DNA from: Cupriavidus basilensis
Lineage (GTDB): Bacteria > Pseudomonadota > Gammaproteobacteria > Burkholderiales > Burkholderiaceae
Length of the DNA stretch: 64,000 nt
NCBI RefSeq assembly: GCF_000876015.1
Contig: NZ_BBQM01000023.1
Span: 62,001 to 126,000 of the forward strand
Direction: 5' to 3'
Below, one piece after another: positions 1 through 8,062 of the stretch (the first letter of the stretch is position 1; every line of letters starts with the position of its first letter). The translations under genes were made by a program, and so were the position numbers. Below the pieces are notes generated by a model. It made no database searches. It saw only the letters and a list, made by a program, of their open reading frames with translations, and had not been told where the DNA came from.

Positions 1-163
1 CCAGCAGCCGCCCCAGGGTATCGAGTGTGGCATTGACGTGACCCTGCTCTATCCCATTGAGTGACTGACGCGATACATTAGCCATCTCCGCCAATTGTTG
101 CTGCGTGAGGCCCAAAGCGATCCGCTTGCCCTGGACGGCAGTACCGAGCGTTGCTGCGTTCAT
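1..163 (-). CDS. XRE/HipB-type helix-turn-helix regulator (5' part, runs off the left edge)
   Basis: The visible 54 codons begin at the ATG ending at 163 and read through the window edge. They contain a Cro/C1-type helix-turn-helix: an LGLTQQQLAEMANVSRQSL stretch, then IEQGH and a leucine-rich dimer helix. This is typical of small antitoxin-like regulators such as HipB, which bind DNA as dimers and repress their own operon. A perfect inverted repeat lies 9 bp upstream of the start (172-203), which supports autoregulation. A partner gene such as hipA would lie left of the window and cannot be seen, so the toxin-antitoxin reading is inference. Confidence 0.8.
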   Translation of the reverse strand, partial: MNAATLGTAVQGKRIALGLTQQQLAEMANVSRQSLNGIEQGHVNATLDTLGRLL

Positions 164-171
164 CTTGCCCT

Positions 172-203
172 CCAATTTTGTCAAGTATAGACGACAAAAT
201 TGG
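172..203. promoter_or_regulatory. Perfect palindromic operator upstream of the XRE gene
   Basis: The arms CCAATTTTGTC (172-182) and GACAAAATTGG (193-203) are exact reverse complements separated by 10 bp. The site lies immediately upstream of the XRE start codon and probably overlaps its promoter. Two AT-rich half-sites about two helical turns apart suit a dimeric or tetrameric HTH repressor. No other recognisable gene lies between 204 and 477. Confidence 0.6.
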
Positions 204-477
204 CTTGGCCTATGCTTTCTGGGCCACAGGATATACCCTGCGCCGTCTGGGACGTAACCGCATATCATTTCAGCCAACCAAAGCGAAAGCGGGCTTGATG
301 ATTGCCCCGATGAGGCCGCCATGCCCCCTAACCGATATGACCGCCAACGGCCAGGAGCGGTCATCGACGGTTTGCTGTCCACTTGGTTTTACAGCGCCTC
401 AATCGATTTTCCTATGTAGAAGCAGTCTAAAATGTAAACTTGGTCCTGAGATCTACGCGCCTACCCGGGGGGGCTTC

Positions 478-801
478 ATGAATCCACGACGCGTTCACGA
501 ACTTATGCGTCAGCATTTTCCATCTGTGGACGCGGCATCAAGAGAATGGATTCATATCATCGCTCCTGATGGTCTTCGCGAACCAGAACTACTGCATTTG
601 CTAGAGAGATTTATCCCAGCAGACTTTGTTCTCATCGAAGTGCATCGAAAGCTTGGCGGCTATATTGCCAGAGATGAGGCTATTAAATTTACTGCCGCTC
701 ACTGGGGTGAAGGCGAGATCCACATAGCCGACCGGGATTTTCGTGGTTTCGTTGTCATTGGCCATAATGGCGTTGCAACTGGGTGGTCCGACAAAAAGTA
801 G
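478..801 (+). CDS. Small protein of unknown function (107 aa)
   Basis: I chose the ATG at 478. The frame is open further upstream, but that part is arginine/proline-rich and does not look like protein. From MNPRRVHELMRQHF onward the sequence is a balanced, soluble alpha/beta composition with no signal peptide or membrane segment. It includes LLHLLERFIPADFVLIEV and ends FVVIGHNGVATGWS. Base composition is less GC-rich than the neighbours, suggesting acquired DNA. Its size, acidity and isolation resemble orphan immunity or accessory proteins, but I do not recognise a family. The downstream 802-1098 shows nothing I can support. Confidence 0.6.
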   Translation: MNPRRVHELMRQHFPSVDAASREWIHIIAPDGLREPELLHLLERFIPADFVLIEVHRKLGGYIARDEAIKFTAAHWGEGEIHIADRDFRGFVVIGHNGVATGWSDKK

Positions 802-1098
802 CGCCGAGTCCTTCTCTCGTTCGTCCTTTAGGCTTCCTGCGGCGACGGTCCGCCAAGGGTCGACCACAGCCCGTCGCCGCTGGGTTCACCAGCCGCCCTG
901 GGCAATCGGGCACTTACCGGCCATCTGCGAACATTGGCGAGCGACTTCGCGTAAACGTTGTGGCGGCCGATATGGCTCAGCGACGGAACTCCGACTGCGA
1001 CCGTGTTCGTGACATTTACGATTGAAGCGACCGCCCATCACCCTAAACGTACAGGCTCAGTACCCGGCTGCGGTTGGAAGCAGTCATGCTTCGCGTGC

Positions 1099-1497
1099 TC
1101 AGTCCCTGCAGTAGCCTTCGCCCGCCCGGACCGTCAAACAGTTCTTCTTGTCGGCGAGCCATTTCATTCCGGTCTCGGCGCCGTCGGTGGCGCGAATGAC
1201 CTCCCTGGTCCCGTCGCGGTCGAATTCGATTCCGCCATCGGCATACCTGCCCTCGAACTTGCGCGGACCATCGAGATTCTGCACGGTGACATCGTACTTA
1301 CCATGGCCACCGACCAGCTCAAGGAACGTGCCTTCCGGTCCGGTCCACTTGCCGAGCCATTCATCAGTGCGCGGTGCACTGACGGTAGCCGGCGTGTTTT
1401 CCGCACTCTTCTGAGAGAATGAGTTGCGATCCGAGCATCCGGCCATGGAAACGATGGCGACCAGCAATGCGGCGAGGAAGATATGGGGTGTCTTCAT
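1099..1497 (-). CDS. Small putative lipoprotein (132 aa)
   Basis: The start is placed at the MKTPHIF methionine because it opens a standard lipoprotein signal: a short basic start, a hydrophobic core (FLAALLVAIVSMA) and a lipobox ending MAGC at about residue 20. The upstream extension is arginine-rich and unlikely. The mature part has a WLGKWTGPEGTFLEL segment followed by beta-strand-like stretches and two late cysteines (KKNCLTV, GEGYCRD), resembling small lysozyme-inhibitor-like or META-like periplasmic domains. Function is not assigned. It stands alone on the minus strand and is probably monocistronic. Confidence 0.75.
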   Translation of the reverse strand: MKTPHIFLAALLVAIVSMAGCSDRNSFSQKSAENTPATVSAPRTDEWLGKWTGPEGTFLELVGGHGKYDVTVQNLDGPRKFEGRYADGGIEFDRDGTREVIRATDGAETGMKWLADKKNCLTVRAGEGYCRD

Positions 1498-1709
1498 CAG
1501 TCGACTGACATGGGAATACATATGCGGATTTTCGCACGGCTGTCGAACAGGCTCTGTCCGCGCCCCTCTGATTGCCCGCCGTGCGGCCACGGACCAGTCA
1601 AATCGCCATTTCTTGCAGGAGTCGGGATCGACGCGTCAACGGTAGCGCGATTCGCCATACCTTCTGCTACGAGGGACTTTCGCTTACCTCTTGCCGGTTA
1701 GCTGGCGAG

Positions 1710-1729
1710 TACTGTATATTTATACAGTA
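1710..1729. promoter_or_regulatory. Near-consensus LexA (SOS) box
   Basis: The 20-mer TACTGTATATTTATACAGTA contains CTGT-N8-ACAG and differs by one base from the ideal alternating form of the LexA site. The symmetry extends outward to 1704-1735 with only the central pair unmatched. It lies 83 bp upstream of the ATG of the 142-residue gene at 1813 and 212 bp upstream of the divergent lipoprotein start. The 1498-1812 interval holds no other recognisable feature. Confidence 0.75.
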
Positions 1730-1812
1730 CTCGCCGCATCCCGGAAAAGCTGGCTCCTGAAGTCAATCCTGTGCGGCGCCCGTGCTTTCTCTCCCCACCT
1801 CGAAAGGCAATC

Positions 1813-2241
1813 ATGTTCGTGGACCGCACCGAAATCATCAACGCCGCCAAGGCCCTGCGCGCCAGCCAGGAAGAATCCAGGTACAGCAAGCTCGTCGCGC
1901 TCGCGAACAAGCAACTCAAGGCCATGCAAACGGCAATCCAGAAGGGCAAGGAAGAATTCGAGACCAGACTGGTACTTGACATCAATGAAGACAATCCGCA
2001 AGCAGCGCTAGAACCGCGCGCGCAACGGCTAGCCGACGACCTCAGAGCGCAGGGCTACACCGCAACGGTGGCCACGTTTGCCGAGGTCAGCACCGACCGC
2101 AAGAACTGGACACCGAATATCACGGTCGCCATCGGTCTGGGCGACATGGTTTCCGAAGTCGACAATGCGATAGCGAAAAGTACCGCGACCAACGAGACGG
2201 AAGTCGCGCTGGCTGGCGAAGCTGCCAGCGAAATAGCCTGA
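1813..2241 (+). CDS. SOS-box-associated protein of unknown function (142 aa)
   Basis: The start is the ATG at 1813 (MFVDRTEIINAAKAL). The longer upstream reading is compositionally poor. The product is a soluble, highly charged protein. The N-terminal half looks alpha-helical and coiled-coil-like (about residues 5-60, rich in K, E and Q). The second half contains a strand/helix pattern (VATFAEVSTDRKNWTPNITVAIGLGDM). There is no signal peptide or membrane segment. The SOS box upstream suggests induction by DNA damage, which is inference from the site. I do not recognise a family. Phage-derived or DNA-damage accessory roles are possible. Confidence 0.65.
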   Translation: MFVDRTEIINAAKALRASQEESRYSKLVALANKQLKAMQTAIQKGKEEFETRLVLDINEDNPQAALEPRAQRLADDLRAQGYTATVATFAEVSTDRKNWTPNITVAIGLGDMVSEVDNAIAKSTATNETEVALAGEAASEIA

Positions 2242-2488
2242 CAGCAAGCGGATGATCCGACATAGGGACCGGCATCACGGGGTTCGCGCACAGTCGCGTG
2301 AGTGATGACTGTTCCTACGAAGGAAATCCGCGCGCGATCACTGCTCGAATCGTGCACAAATGGCTGGCTGCTTTTGAGTCTGTCGAGAGACCGCTCAGGG
2401 TCGGCAACGGCCGCGGCATCCCGCATATCCCATGCCGCCAGCCAATGCCTCCCGGCGGCACAGATCCTCACGCTACCGCGGCCCCCCC

Positions 2489-3121
2489 CTACGCTGCGGC
2501 GCTAGGTCGTGCGGAAACAACCTCATGCCACCGCTTCACCGCGACGTGCGTCTCGGGAATCGGCATCGCGAACGCCTTCGTCGCGAAGTCAACGGCAGCG
2601 AGTCCGGTGATGTCCGCCGCGGAAAAGCTGTCCCCCGCAATGAACGCGGCACGGCCCAGCTGCGTCTCCAGATCGTCGTAGAAATTCGCGACCCGCTGCT
2701 TGCTCCGCTCGACCAGCGCCGGGATCTGGTCGTACCCGTGCGGCCCCGAAATGGCGCGCCCCTTGAGTCCCGCGACGGCATTGCGAACGCCTTCCATCAC
2801 TGCGGCAAACCCCTCGATCTCCATGCGCCGTTCCCACATCGCGACCACGGCCTTGTCTGCCGCGGTCTTGCCATACAGCGATGGCGGCGTGTGCGCATCG
2901 TCGAGATAGCGCATGATCGTTGACGCTTCGCCGATGACCGTGCCGTCGTCGAGCACCAGCGTCGGCACGACGCCGCGCGGATTGATCGCGCGATAGGCTT
3001 CCGAGAGCTGCTCCCGCGTGCCGAGATCGACCGGCACGCGTTCCACTTCCAGGCCCTTTTCCGCAATCAGCATCCTGACACGGCGCGAGTTTGGCGAGCC
3101 GTTGGCATGATAAAGCTTCAT
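2489..3121 (-). CDS. Glutathione S-transferase family protein
   Basis: A 210-residue cytosolic GST. The N-terminal thioredoxin-like domain starts MKLYHANGSPNSRRVRM and carries the cis-proline region (GVVPTLVLDDG) and the glutathione-gamma-glutamyl contact segment (GEASTIMRYLD). The C-terminal all-helical domain contains FIAGDSFSAADITGLAAVDF, the usual helix-capping motif. The ATG at 3121 is preferred over a GTG twelve bases upstream because GGAG lies 6 bases before it. It is last in a run of four minus-strand genes (SDR, Old Yellow Enzyme, SDR, GST) opposite a LysR gene, which suggests reduction or conjugation of electrophiles. Confidence 0.9.
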   Translation of the reverse strand: MKLYHANGSPNSRRVRMLIAEKGLEVERVPVDLGTREQLSEAYRAINPRGVVPTLVLDDGTVIGEASTIMRYLDDAHTPPSLYGKTAADKAVVAMWERRMEIEGFAAVMEGVRNAVAGLKGRAISGPHGYDQIPALVERSKQRVANFYDDLETQLGRAAFIAGDSFSAADITGLAAVDFATKAFAMPIPETHVAVKRWHEVVSARPSAAA

Positions 3122-3157
3122 TGTTTTCTCCACTTGGCGTTTCGGAATTTCAAAGTT

Positions 3158-3904
3158 TCAGAGCTTCGAGCCGCCGTCGACGCGCAGCGTCTCGCCGGTA
3201 ATCCATCGCGCCCGGTCGGAGGCGAGAAACTCGACCGCCGCGCCGATGTCGTCGGGTTCGGCCATGCGCTTGAGTGCCTGCATGCCAAGCGTGAAGGCCC
3301 TGCCTTCCTCGCTCCTGGCGAAGCTGGACATCTCGGTCGGCACCACGCCGGGCGCCACGGCGTTGACGCGGATGCCGCGCTCGCCAAGTGCGGAGGCGAA
3401 GTGCCTGACGAGCGTGTCGATGGCGCCCTTGGTTGCCGAGTACGCCGGCAGTGTGCCCACGGCGGCATGCGCCGCGAGCGACGACAGCAGCACCACGCTG
3501 CTGCCCTTGCACATGACCGGCAGCAATTGCTGGACGAGGAAGAACGGCGCCCTTACGTTCACGGCGAACAGGTCGTCGAAGTCTTCCACCGTGGTGTCCT
3601 CGATGGTCGCCGCGCGCGAGATGCCGGCATTGGCCACGAGGACGTCGAGCCGGCCGCCGATGATGGCGCGCGCCTGCTTTGCCAGCGCATGGGGACCATC
3701 GGGAGCGCGCAGATCGGCGGCGATCTTCTCGGCCTTGCCGCCGAGTGCGCGGATCTCGGCCACGACCGCATCCGCGTCGCGCGCCGCCTTTCCGTAGTGA
3801 ACCAGCACCTGCGCGCCAGCCCTGGCCAGCGCGAGCGCGCTGGCGCGGCCGATGCCCCGCGATGCGCCCGTCACGAGCGCGGTCTTACCAGTCAATGTGT
3901 TCAT
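3158..3904 (-). CDS. SDR-family oxidoreductase (FabG-like)
   Basis: A 248-residue classical short-chain dehydrogenase/reductase. The cofactor-binding TGASRGIG motif is near residue 12, the structural NAG motif appears in LVANAGIS, the catalytic YSATK (Tyr/Lys) follows a serine strand, and the end reads ITGETLRVDGGS, the usual C-terminal signature. It would act in the cytoplasm as an NAD(P)H-dependent ketone or enone reductase. The substrate cannot be read from sequence. It lies 36 bp upstream of the GST and 40 bp downstream of the Old Yellow Enzyme gene, so cotranscription is likely. Confidence 0.9.
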   Translation of the reverse strand: MNTLTGKTALVTGASRGIGRASALALARAGAQVLVHYGKAARDADAVVAEIRALGGKAEKIAADLRAPDGPHALAKQARAIIGGRLDVLVANAGISRAATIEDTTVEDFDDLFAVNVRAPFFLVQQLLPVMCKGSSVVLLSSLAAHAAVGTLPAYSATKGAIDTLVRHFASALGERGIRVNAVAPGVVPTEMSSFARSEEGRAFTLGMQALKRMAEPDDIGAAVEFLASDRARWITGETLRVDGGSKL

Positions 3905-3944
3905 GATCGATGGTTCCCTCGTTTGTGCCGATTTCGTGCCGATT

Positions 3945-5048
3945 TCATGCCGCTTTCCAGACCGGGTAATCGGTGTAGCCCCGCGCGTCGCCGCCGTAGA
4001 AGGTGGCGCGATCGTAGGGATTCAGCGGCAAGCCCGTGCGCAGGCGCGACGGCAGGTCCGGATTGGCGATGAAGTGCCGCCCGAAGGCCACCGCGTCGAC
4101 ATGGCCGCGCGCGATTTCGGCCTGCGCCTCAGTGCCGTCGAACCCGCCCGCGGCGATCACCGGTCCGCCGAAGTGCGCGCGCAGGTCGCGCGCCGCAACG
4201 GCATGCAGGCCGGCGGCGATCTCTTCCGAGCCCACCACGCGCGGCTCCACGACGTGCAGGTAGGCCAGTTGCCGGCCCGACAGCGCCTGCGCCACATAGC
4301 GGAAATCCGACTCGGAATCGCTGTTGGACATGCCGTTGAACCCGCTGCTCGGCGACAGCCGCACGCCGACACGTCCCGCGCCCCAGATCGTGCGGACGGC
4401 ATCCACCACCTCGATCAGCAGGCGCGCGCGGTTTTCGATCGGGCCACCGTAGCGATCGGTACGCCGGTTGCTGCCGTCCTGCAGGAACTGGTCGAGCAGA
4501 TAGCCATTGGCGGCGTGGATCTCCACGCCATCGAACCCGGCCTGCAGGGCACGTCTGGCGGCGCTGGCATAGTCGTCGACGACAGCGAAAATCTCCGTGG
4601 TTGCAAGCGCCCGCGCCGGCGAGACCGGCGTCCACCCGTCCGCCGTGAAGGCGACGCCCTCGTAGGGCACGACCGAGGCCGTGACCGGCGCCGCGCCGCC
4701 GGTCAGGCTCGCGTGCGAGGTCCGGCCGACATGCCACAGTTGCGCGACGATACGCGCGCCGCGCGCATGCACGGCGGCCACGATCGGTTTCCAGGCTGCC
4801 ATCTGGGCATCGGTGTACAGCCCGGGCGCCCCGAGGTAGCCCCGGCCCGTGGCCGAGACCGTGGTGGCTTCGCCGATGATCAGGCCGCCCGCCGACGCGC
4901 GCTGCGCGTAGTAGTCGCGCATCAGGGCATTGGGCACGTCGCCGTCCCGGTCGGCGCGCAGCCGGGTCAGCGGCGCCATGACGACGCGATGATCCAGCCG
5001 GATCTCGCCCAGTTCCAGCGAGCTGAACAGTGTGTTGGTGTTGGACAT
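3945..5048 (-). CDS. Old Yellow Enzyme family ene-reductase (NemA-like)
   Basis: A 367-residue FMN-dependent alkene reductase with a TIM barrel fold. Family marks visible are the FMN-binding strand VVMAPLTRLRA, QLWHVGRTSH, the HxxN substrate-binding pair in IHAANGYLLDQFLQ, the DRYGG loop, and the phosphate-binding FGRHFIANPDL near the C-terminus. The start at 5048 (MSNTNTLFSS) is chosen because the upstream extension is arginine/proline-rich. Such enzymes reduce activated alkenes, nitro-esters or N-ethylmaleimide. Neighbouring SDR and GST genes fit an electrophile-detoxification operon. Confidence 0.92.
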   Translation of the reverse strand: MSNTNTLFSSLELGEIRLDHRVVMAPLTRLRADRDGDVPNALMRDYYAQRASAGGLIIGEATTVSATGRGYLGAPGLYTDAQMAAWKPIVAAVHARGARIVAQLWHVGRTSHASLTGGAAPVTASVVPYEGVAFTADGWTPVSPARALATTEIFAVVDDYASAARRALQAGFDGVEIHAANGYLLDQFLQDGSNRRTDRYGGPIENRARLLIEVVDAVRTIWGAGRVGVRLSPSSGFNGMSNSDSESDFRYVAQALSGRQLAYLHVVEPRVVGSEEIAAGLHAVAARDLRAHFGGPVIAAGGFDGTEAQAEIARGHVDAVAFGRHFIANPDLPSRLRTGLPLNPYDRATFYGGDARGYTDYPVWKAA

Positions 5049-5079
5049 GATGGTTCTTTCCAGAATGAGGTGGCGCGTA

Positions 5080-5826
5080 TCAACCGGCGGTCTTGCCGCC
5101 GTCGACGGTGAGGATCTGGCCCGTGACAAACGCCGCGCCCGCGGACGCGAGATAGATCACGGCCGCCGCGATGTCCTCGGGCTTGCCGAGGCGGGCCAGC
5201 GGTACGCCGCCGGCCAGCGCGGCCTTGTTCTCCGGCGTCCCCGTGAAGCGGTCGAGCATGCCGGTCTCGGTGGGTCCCGGCGCTACCGCGTTGACGCGCA
5301 CCCCGGTGCCGGCGACTTCGAGCGCCGCCGACTTCGTGATGCCTTCCACCGCATGCTTGCTGCCCGCGTAGACCGAGGCATAGGCCGCGCCTTCGTGGCC
5401 GTAGGTCGACGAGATGTTGATCACGACACCGGAACGCTGCGCCGTCATGACGCGAAGCTCGTGCTTGAGGCTGAGCAATGTGCCCAGCACATTGGTGTCG
5501 AACGTGGCCGCATAGCTGTCGGCGGTCTGCTCGGTCACCGGACCCGGCCTGCCTTCCGTGCCGGCATTGTTGACGGCGACATCCAGCCGGCCGAAGCGCG
5601 TCACGGCCTGATCGACGAGATGGCGGACGTCCTGGTCGTGGCGCACATCGGCCTGCACGAAGAAGGCATCGGCGCCGAGCTCGCGCAGCTCGGCTTCGAG
5701 CGCGGCGCCTTCGGCGGGCCGGCGGCCCGAGACGACGAGCTTCGCGCCGGTGCGGGCGAATGCGACGGCGGTGGCGCGGCCGATGCCGGTCAGTGCGCCA
5801 GTGATGAGAACGACGGGATTGCTCAT
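5080..5826 (-). CDS. SDR-family oxidoreductase
   Basis: A 248-residue classical SDR. It shows TGALTGIG at the dinucleotide loop, an ARTGAKLVVSGRR second strand (the arginines suggest NADP preference), NNAGTEG, a catalytic serine in NISSTYG, YAGSK as the Tyr-Lys pair, and VTGQILTVDGG at the end. It is the first gene of the minus-strand operon and is divergent from the LysR gene, which probably controls it. It resembles the widespread 'glucose 1-dehydrogenase' or 3-oxoacyl reductase annotations, but the substrate is not determinable. Confidence 0.9.
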   Translation of the reverse strand: MSNPVVLITGALTGIGRATAVAFARTGAKLVVSGRRPAEGAALEAELRELGADAFFVQADVRHDQDVRHLVDQAVTRFGRLDVAVNNAGTEGRPGPVTEQTADSYAATFDTNVLGTLLSLKHELRVMTAQRSGVVINISSTYGHEGAAYASVYAGSKHAVEGITKSAALEVAGTGVRVNAVAPGPTETGMLDRFTGTPENKAALAGGVPLARLGKPEDIAAAVIYLASAGAAFVTGQILTVDGGKTAG

Positions 5827-5954
5827 GGGAAACTCCTGTAAAGTATCGCTGCCACGCATGGGTTGGCGTTGCGCGGATAGCGGAACACGGTCGCTACAGG
5901 AGCCAATCTAGAGGCTTTCAGCACCCGCGAAAAAGACTTTGTAAGCCTGTAGGC

Positions 5955-5969
5955 ATGCCTGTCAGGCAT
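5955..5969. promoter_or_regulatory. Palindrome in the LysR/SDR divergent promoter region
   Basis: ATGCCTGTCAGGCAT is a perfect 15-bp inverted repeat around a central T. It lies 19 bp upstream of the LysR start codon and within the 161-bp gap between the divergent genes. It does not match the usual T-N11-A box exactly, but its position fits an autoregulatory site for the LysR-type protein. Confidence 0.4.
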
Positions 5970-5987
5970 GAGGCGGATGGCACACGG

Positions 5988-6890
5988 ATGGAACTGAGAC
6001 ATCTTCGATATTTCATCGCGGTGGCGGAAGCGGGCAGCCTGACCGAGGCCGCGGCCAATCGGCTTCATACGTCACAGCCCTCGCTAAGCCGGCAGATCCG
6101 CGATCTGGAGGAACAGGTCGGCGTGGAACTACTGCGCCGCAGCGCGCACGGCGTGACGCTGACGGACGCAGGCCGGGCCTTCATCGACCATGCGCGGCTG
6201 GCCATGGCGCAGGTCGACGCCGCGGTGGAAGCGGCCCGCCGCGCGGCACAACCCGCCAAGCCGCGCTTCGGACTCGGCTTTCTGACCGGCCAGGAGATGA
6301 CATGGCTGACGGACGCCATGCACTTGCTGCGCGCGGAGCTGCCGAATATCGAGGTGAGCGTGTCGAGCGACTACTCCACGGAGCTGGCCGCCGCGGTGGC
6401 CCACGGCAAGCTGGACGTCGCCTTCATGCGCGCCGAGCCCGGATACGACCTCGAATACCAGGTCGTTGCCAGGGAACCGCTGGTCGTGCTGATGCCGAGC
6501 GACCATGCATTGACCGCGCGCGCCGCGCTGCGCGCGGAGGATCTCCGGAACGAGCCGTTCATCGCGATGGGAGACAAGGCGAGAGTGCTGCGGCAGGTCG
6601 TCGACGCCTATCTGGCCAGTTCGGGCGTAGACGTCGAGATCGCGCAGAGCGTCGACAATCCGGCCATGGTGATGTCGCTGATTGCATCGACCCGGGGCGT
6701 GACGCTGATCCCGGCCTATGTGGAGAACCTGATGCCGTGGTCGGTGGTCAGCCGGCCGCTGACCGGTGAAATCCCGACCATCGATCTCGTCGTCGGGTAT
6801 AGCCCGAGCAATACCGCGCCAACGCTGCGGCTGTTCCTGTCCCGGCTCGACGAACTGAGATCGAGGATTGCCGGGCGCGCCGGACGGTGA
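5988..6890 (+). CDS. LysR-family transcriptional regulator
   Basis: 300 residues. The N-terminal winged helix reads MELRHLRYFIAVAEAG, then a recognition region (TSQPSLSRQIRDLEEQVG) and the linker helix. The C-terminal periplasmic-binding-like effector domain (about residues 88-295) is complete. The start at 5988 is fixed by the family's MELRxLRYF opening. It is divergent from the SDR-OYE-SDR-GST operon and most likely controls it. The inducer is unknown. Confidence 0.93.
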   Translation: MELRHLRYFIAVAEAGSLTEAAANRLHTSQPSLSRQIRDLEEQVGVELLRRSAHGVTLTDAGRAFIDHARLAMAQVDAAVEAARRAAQPAKPRFGLGFLTGQEMTWLTDAMHLLRAELPNIEVSVSSDYSTELAAAVAHGKLDVAFMRAEPGYDLEYQVVAREPLVVLMPSDHALTARAALRAEDLRNEPFIAMGDKARVLRQVVDAYLASSGVDVEIAQSVDNPAMVMSLIASTRGVTLIPAYVENLMPWSVVSRPLTGEIPTIDLVVGYSPSNTAPTLRLFLSRLDELRSRIAGRAGR

Positions 6891-6901
6891 GTGCCGCCCT
6901 C

Positions 6902-7396
6902 TTACTGCGCGGGCGGCTGACCCGAGGAAAGTATCGTCTTCAGTTTTGTGCCGCCAATGGATTCGCAACTGGAAGGCTTCGTATCAGTCCATTGGACCGC
7001 GACGCCGCGGACGACGGGCCGGACCATGCGCCACGGCCAGAAGCCAAACCGCTGTGATCCGGTGTACTGGACGATTGCGTCCGCTCCGCGCAATTGGGCG
7101 TACTCCGCCATTTTCGGCAGAATGTCCTGCACGCTGCCGTAGGTTCCCTTGCCGATCTTGATGTTCTTGATGATCTTGTATTTCTGGCTGGCGGGAGGGA
7201 GGTGCGCGAAGAAGCAGAATTCGCCGAGGTCGCCGTGAAGATCGTTCGCCGGGGTTTCGCCGTCTTTGGAGATATCCACTTCCGCGTCGGGGCTGGCATC
7301 CGAAGCCGGCTCCGCCGAATATGCGCTATTTTCGGCTATGCCGATAGCGAACAATGACGCGATCAACGCAACTACGAATTGCCGTGCAGGGTTCAT
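6902..7396 (-). CDS. Exported protein of unknown function (164 aa)
   Basis: The start at 7396 (MNPARQFVVALIASLF) gives a clear Sec signal peptide with a cleavage site near AYSAEPA. The mature protein contains paired motifs KIIKNIKIGKGTYGSVQDILPKM and AEYAQLRGADAIVQYTGSQRFG. This pattern occurs in small YbjQ/Rcs-like or DUF4156-like periplasmic proteins (a short strand-helix-strand unit ending in a GADAI segment). No lipobox is present. It is convergent with LysR, 11 bp away, and so probably an independent transcription unit. Confidence 0.7.
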   Translation of the reverse strand: MNPARQFVVALIASLFAIGIAENSAYSAEPASDASPDAEVDISKDGETPANDLHGDLGEFCFFAHLPPASQKYKIIKNIKIGKGTYGSVQDILPKMAEYAQLRGADAIVQYTGSQRFGFWPWRMVRPVVRGVAVQWTDTKPSSCESIGGTKLKTILSSGQPPAQ

Positions 7397-7658
7397 TGGG
7401 GGATCTCGACGATCAGCGTCGGGTTGGTGTCTTGTGATGGGAGACGGGATAGTAACTAATTGTAAGTCTGCCGACCAAGGGATCGTTGTCAGTTCACCCG
7501 GGTCGCGCACGGTGGCGGCAATCCCAGGTCATGACCGCGGCCGGACGCTGACCTGCCTGCCAGGGACCGCGACCGGCCGGCGGGCGCGGCGGCTCGGAAA
7601 AGAGACGGCCCCGCACGTCCGGTCGGCTATGATGCCAATCCTCTCCGAAGTGGCCCCC

Positions 7659-7809
7659 ATGATCTCCGTCCGTAATGTCACGCTGGTCACGCTGCGCCGC
7701 GGTCACGCTGCGCGGCGGCGTCAATGTCGTACTCGACCGCGCGTCCGCCACCTTCAACCATTTCAGCTATCGTGCGGACAAGCGCGCTCCAGCGCAGGAA
7801 TCGGCCTGA
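7659..7809 (+). pseudogene. Remnant of an ABC-F ATPase gene 5' end
   Basis: Reading from the ATG at 7659 gives MISVRNVTL. After a short local duplication of GTCACGCTG, a shifted frame gives RRGVNVVLDRASATF, the usual opening of ABC-F (EttA/Uup/YheS-type) ribosome-associated ATPases just before the Walker A region. No Walker A, signature or second ATPase follows. The frame instead runs to a stop at 7807. I see no gene in the rest of 7397-8062, so this looks like scar DNA from a deletion. Confidence 0.45.
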
Positions 7810-8062
7810 AGGGACATTCGCCTTGTGGCGAAAAGTGTTTCAATCGCGGTTTGAACGTCGTTCCAGACTCGAGCCGGGCGGCAAGGCGAACATCGCGGTC
7901 ACCGAGGACATCGCGGAGGACCCGAGCGCGGTGGTGTCACGGCAAAGGGCCGGACAGCATCACCATCACATTCCGTCCCCACGACGAATAAGGCAGCTCC
8001 GGCACGGAGCCGGACAATAGCGGTCGCATCATTTTTAGCACCATTTTTTTTGGAATTCCCCC

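Noticed and set aside
151..477. Upstream extension of the 107-residue ORF at 478 to a start at 151
   Set aside because: The extension crosses the XRE promoter and operator, and its sequence is not protein-like.
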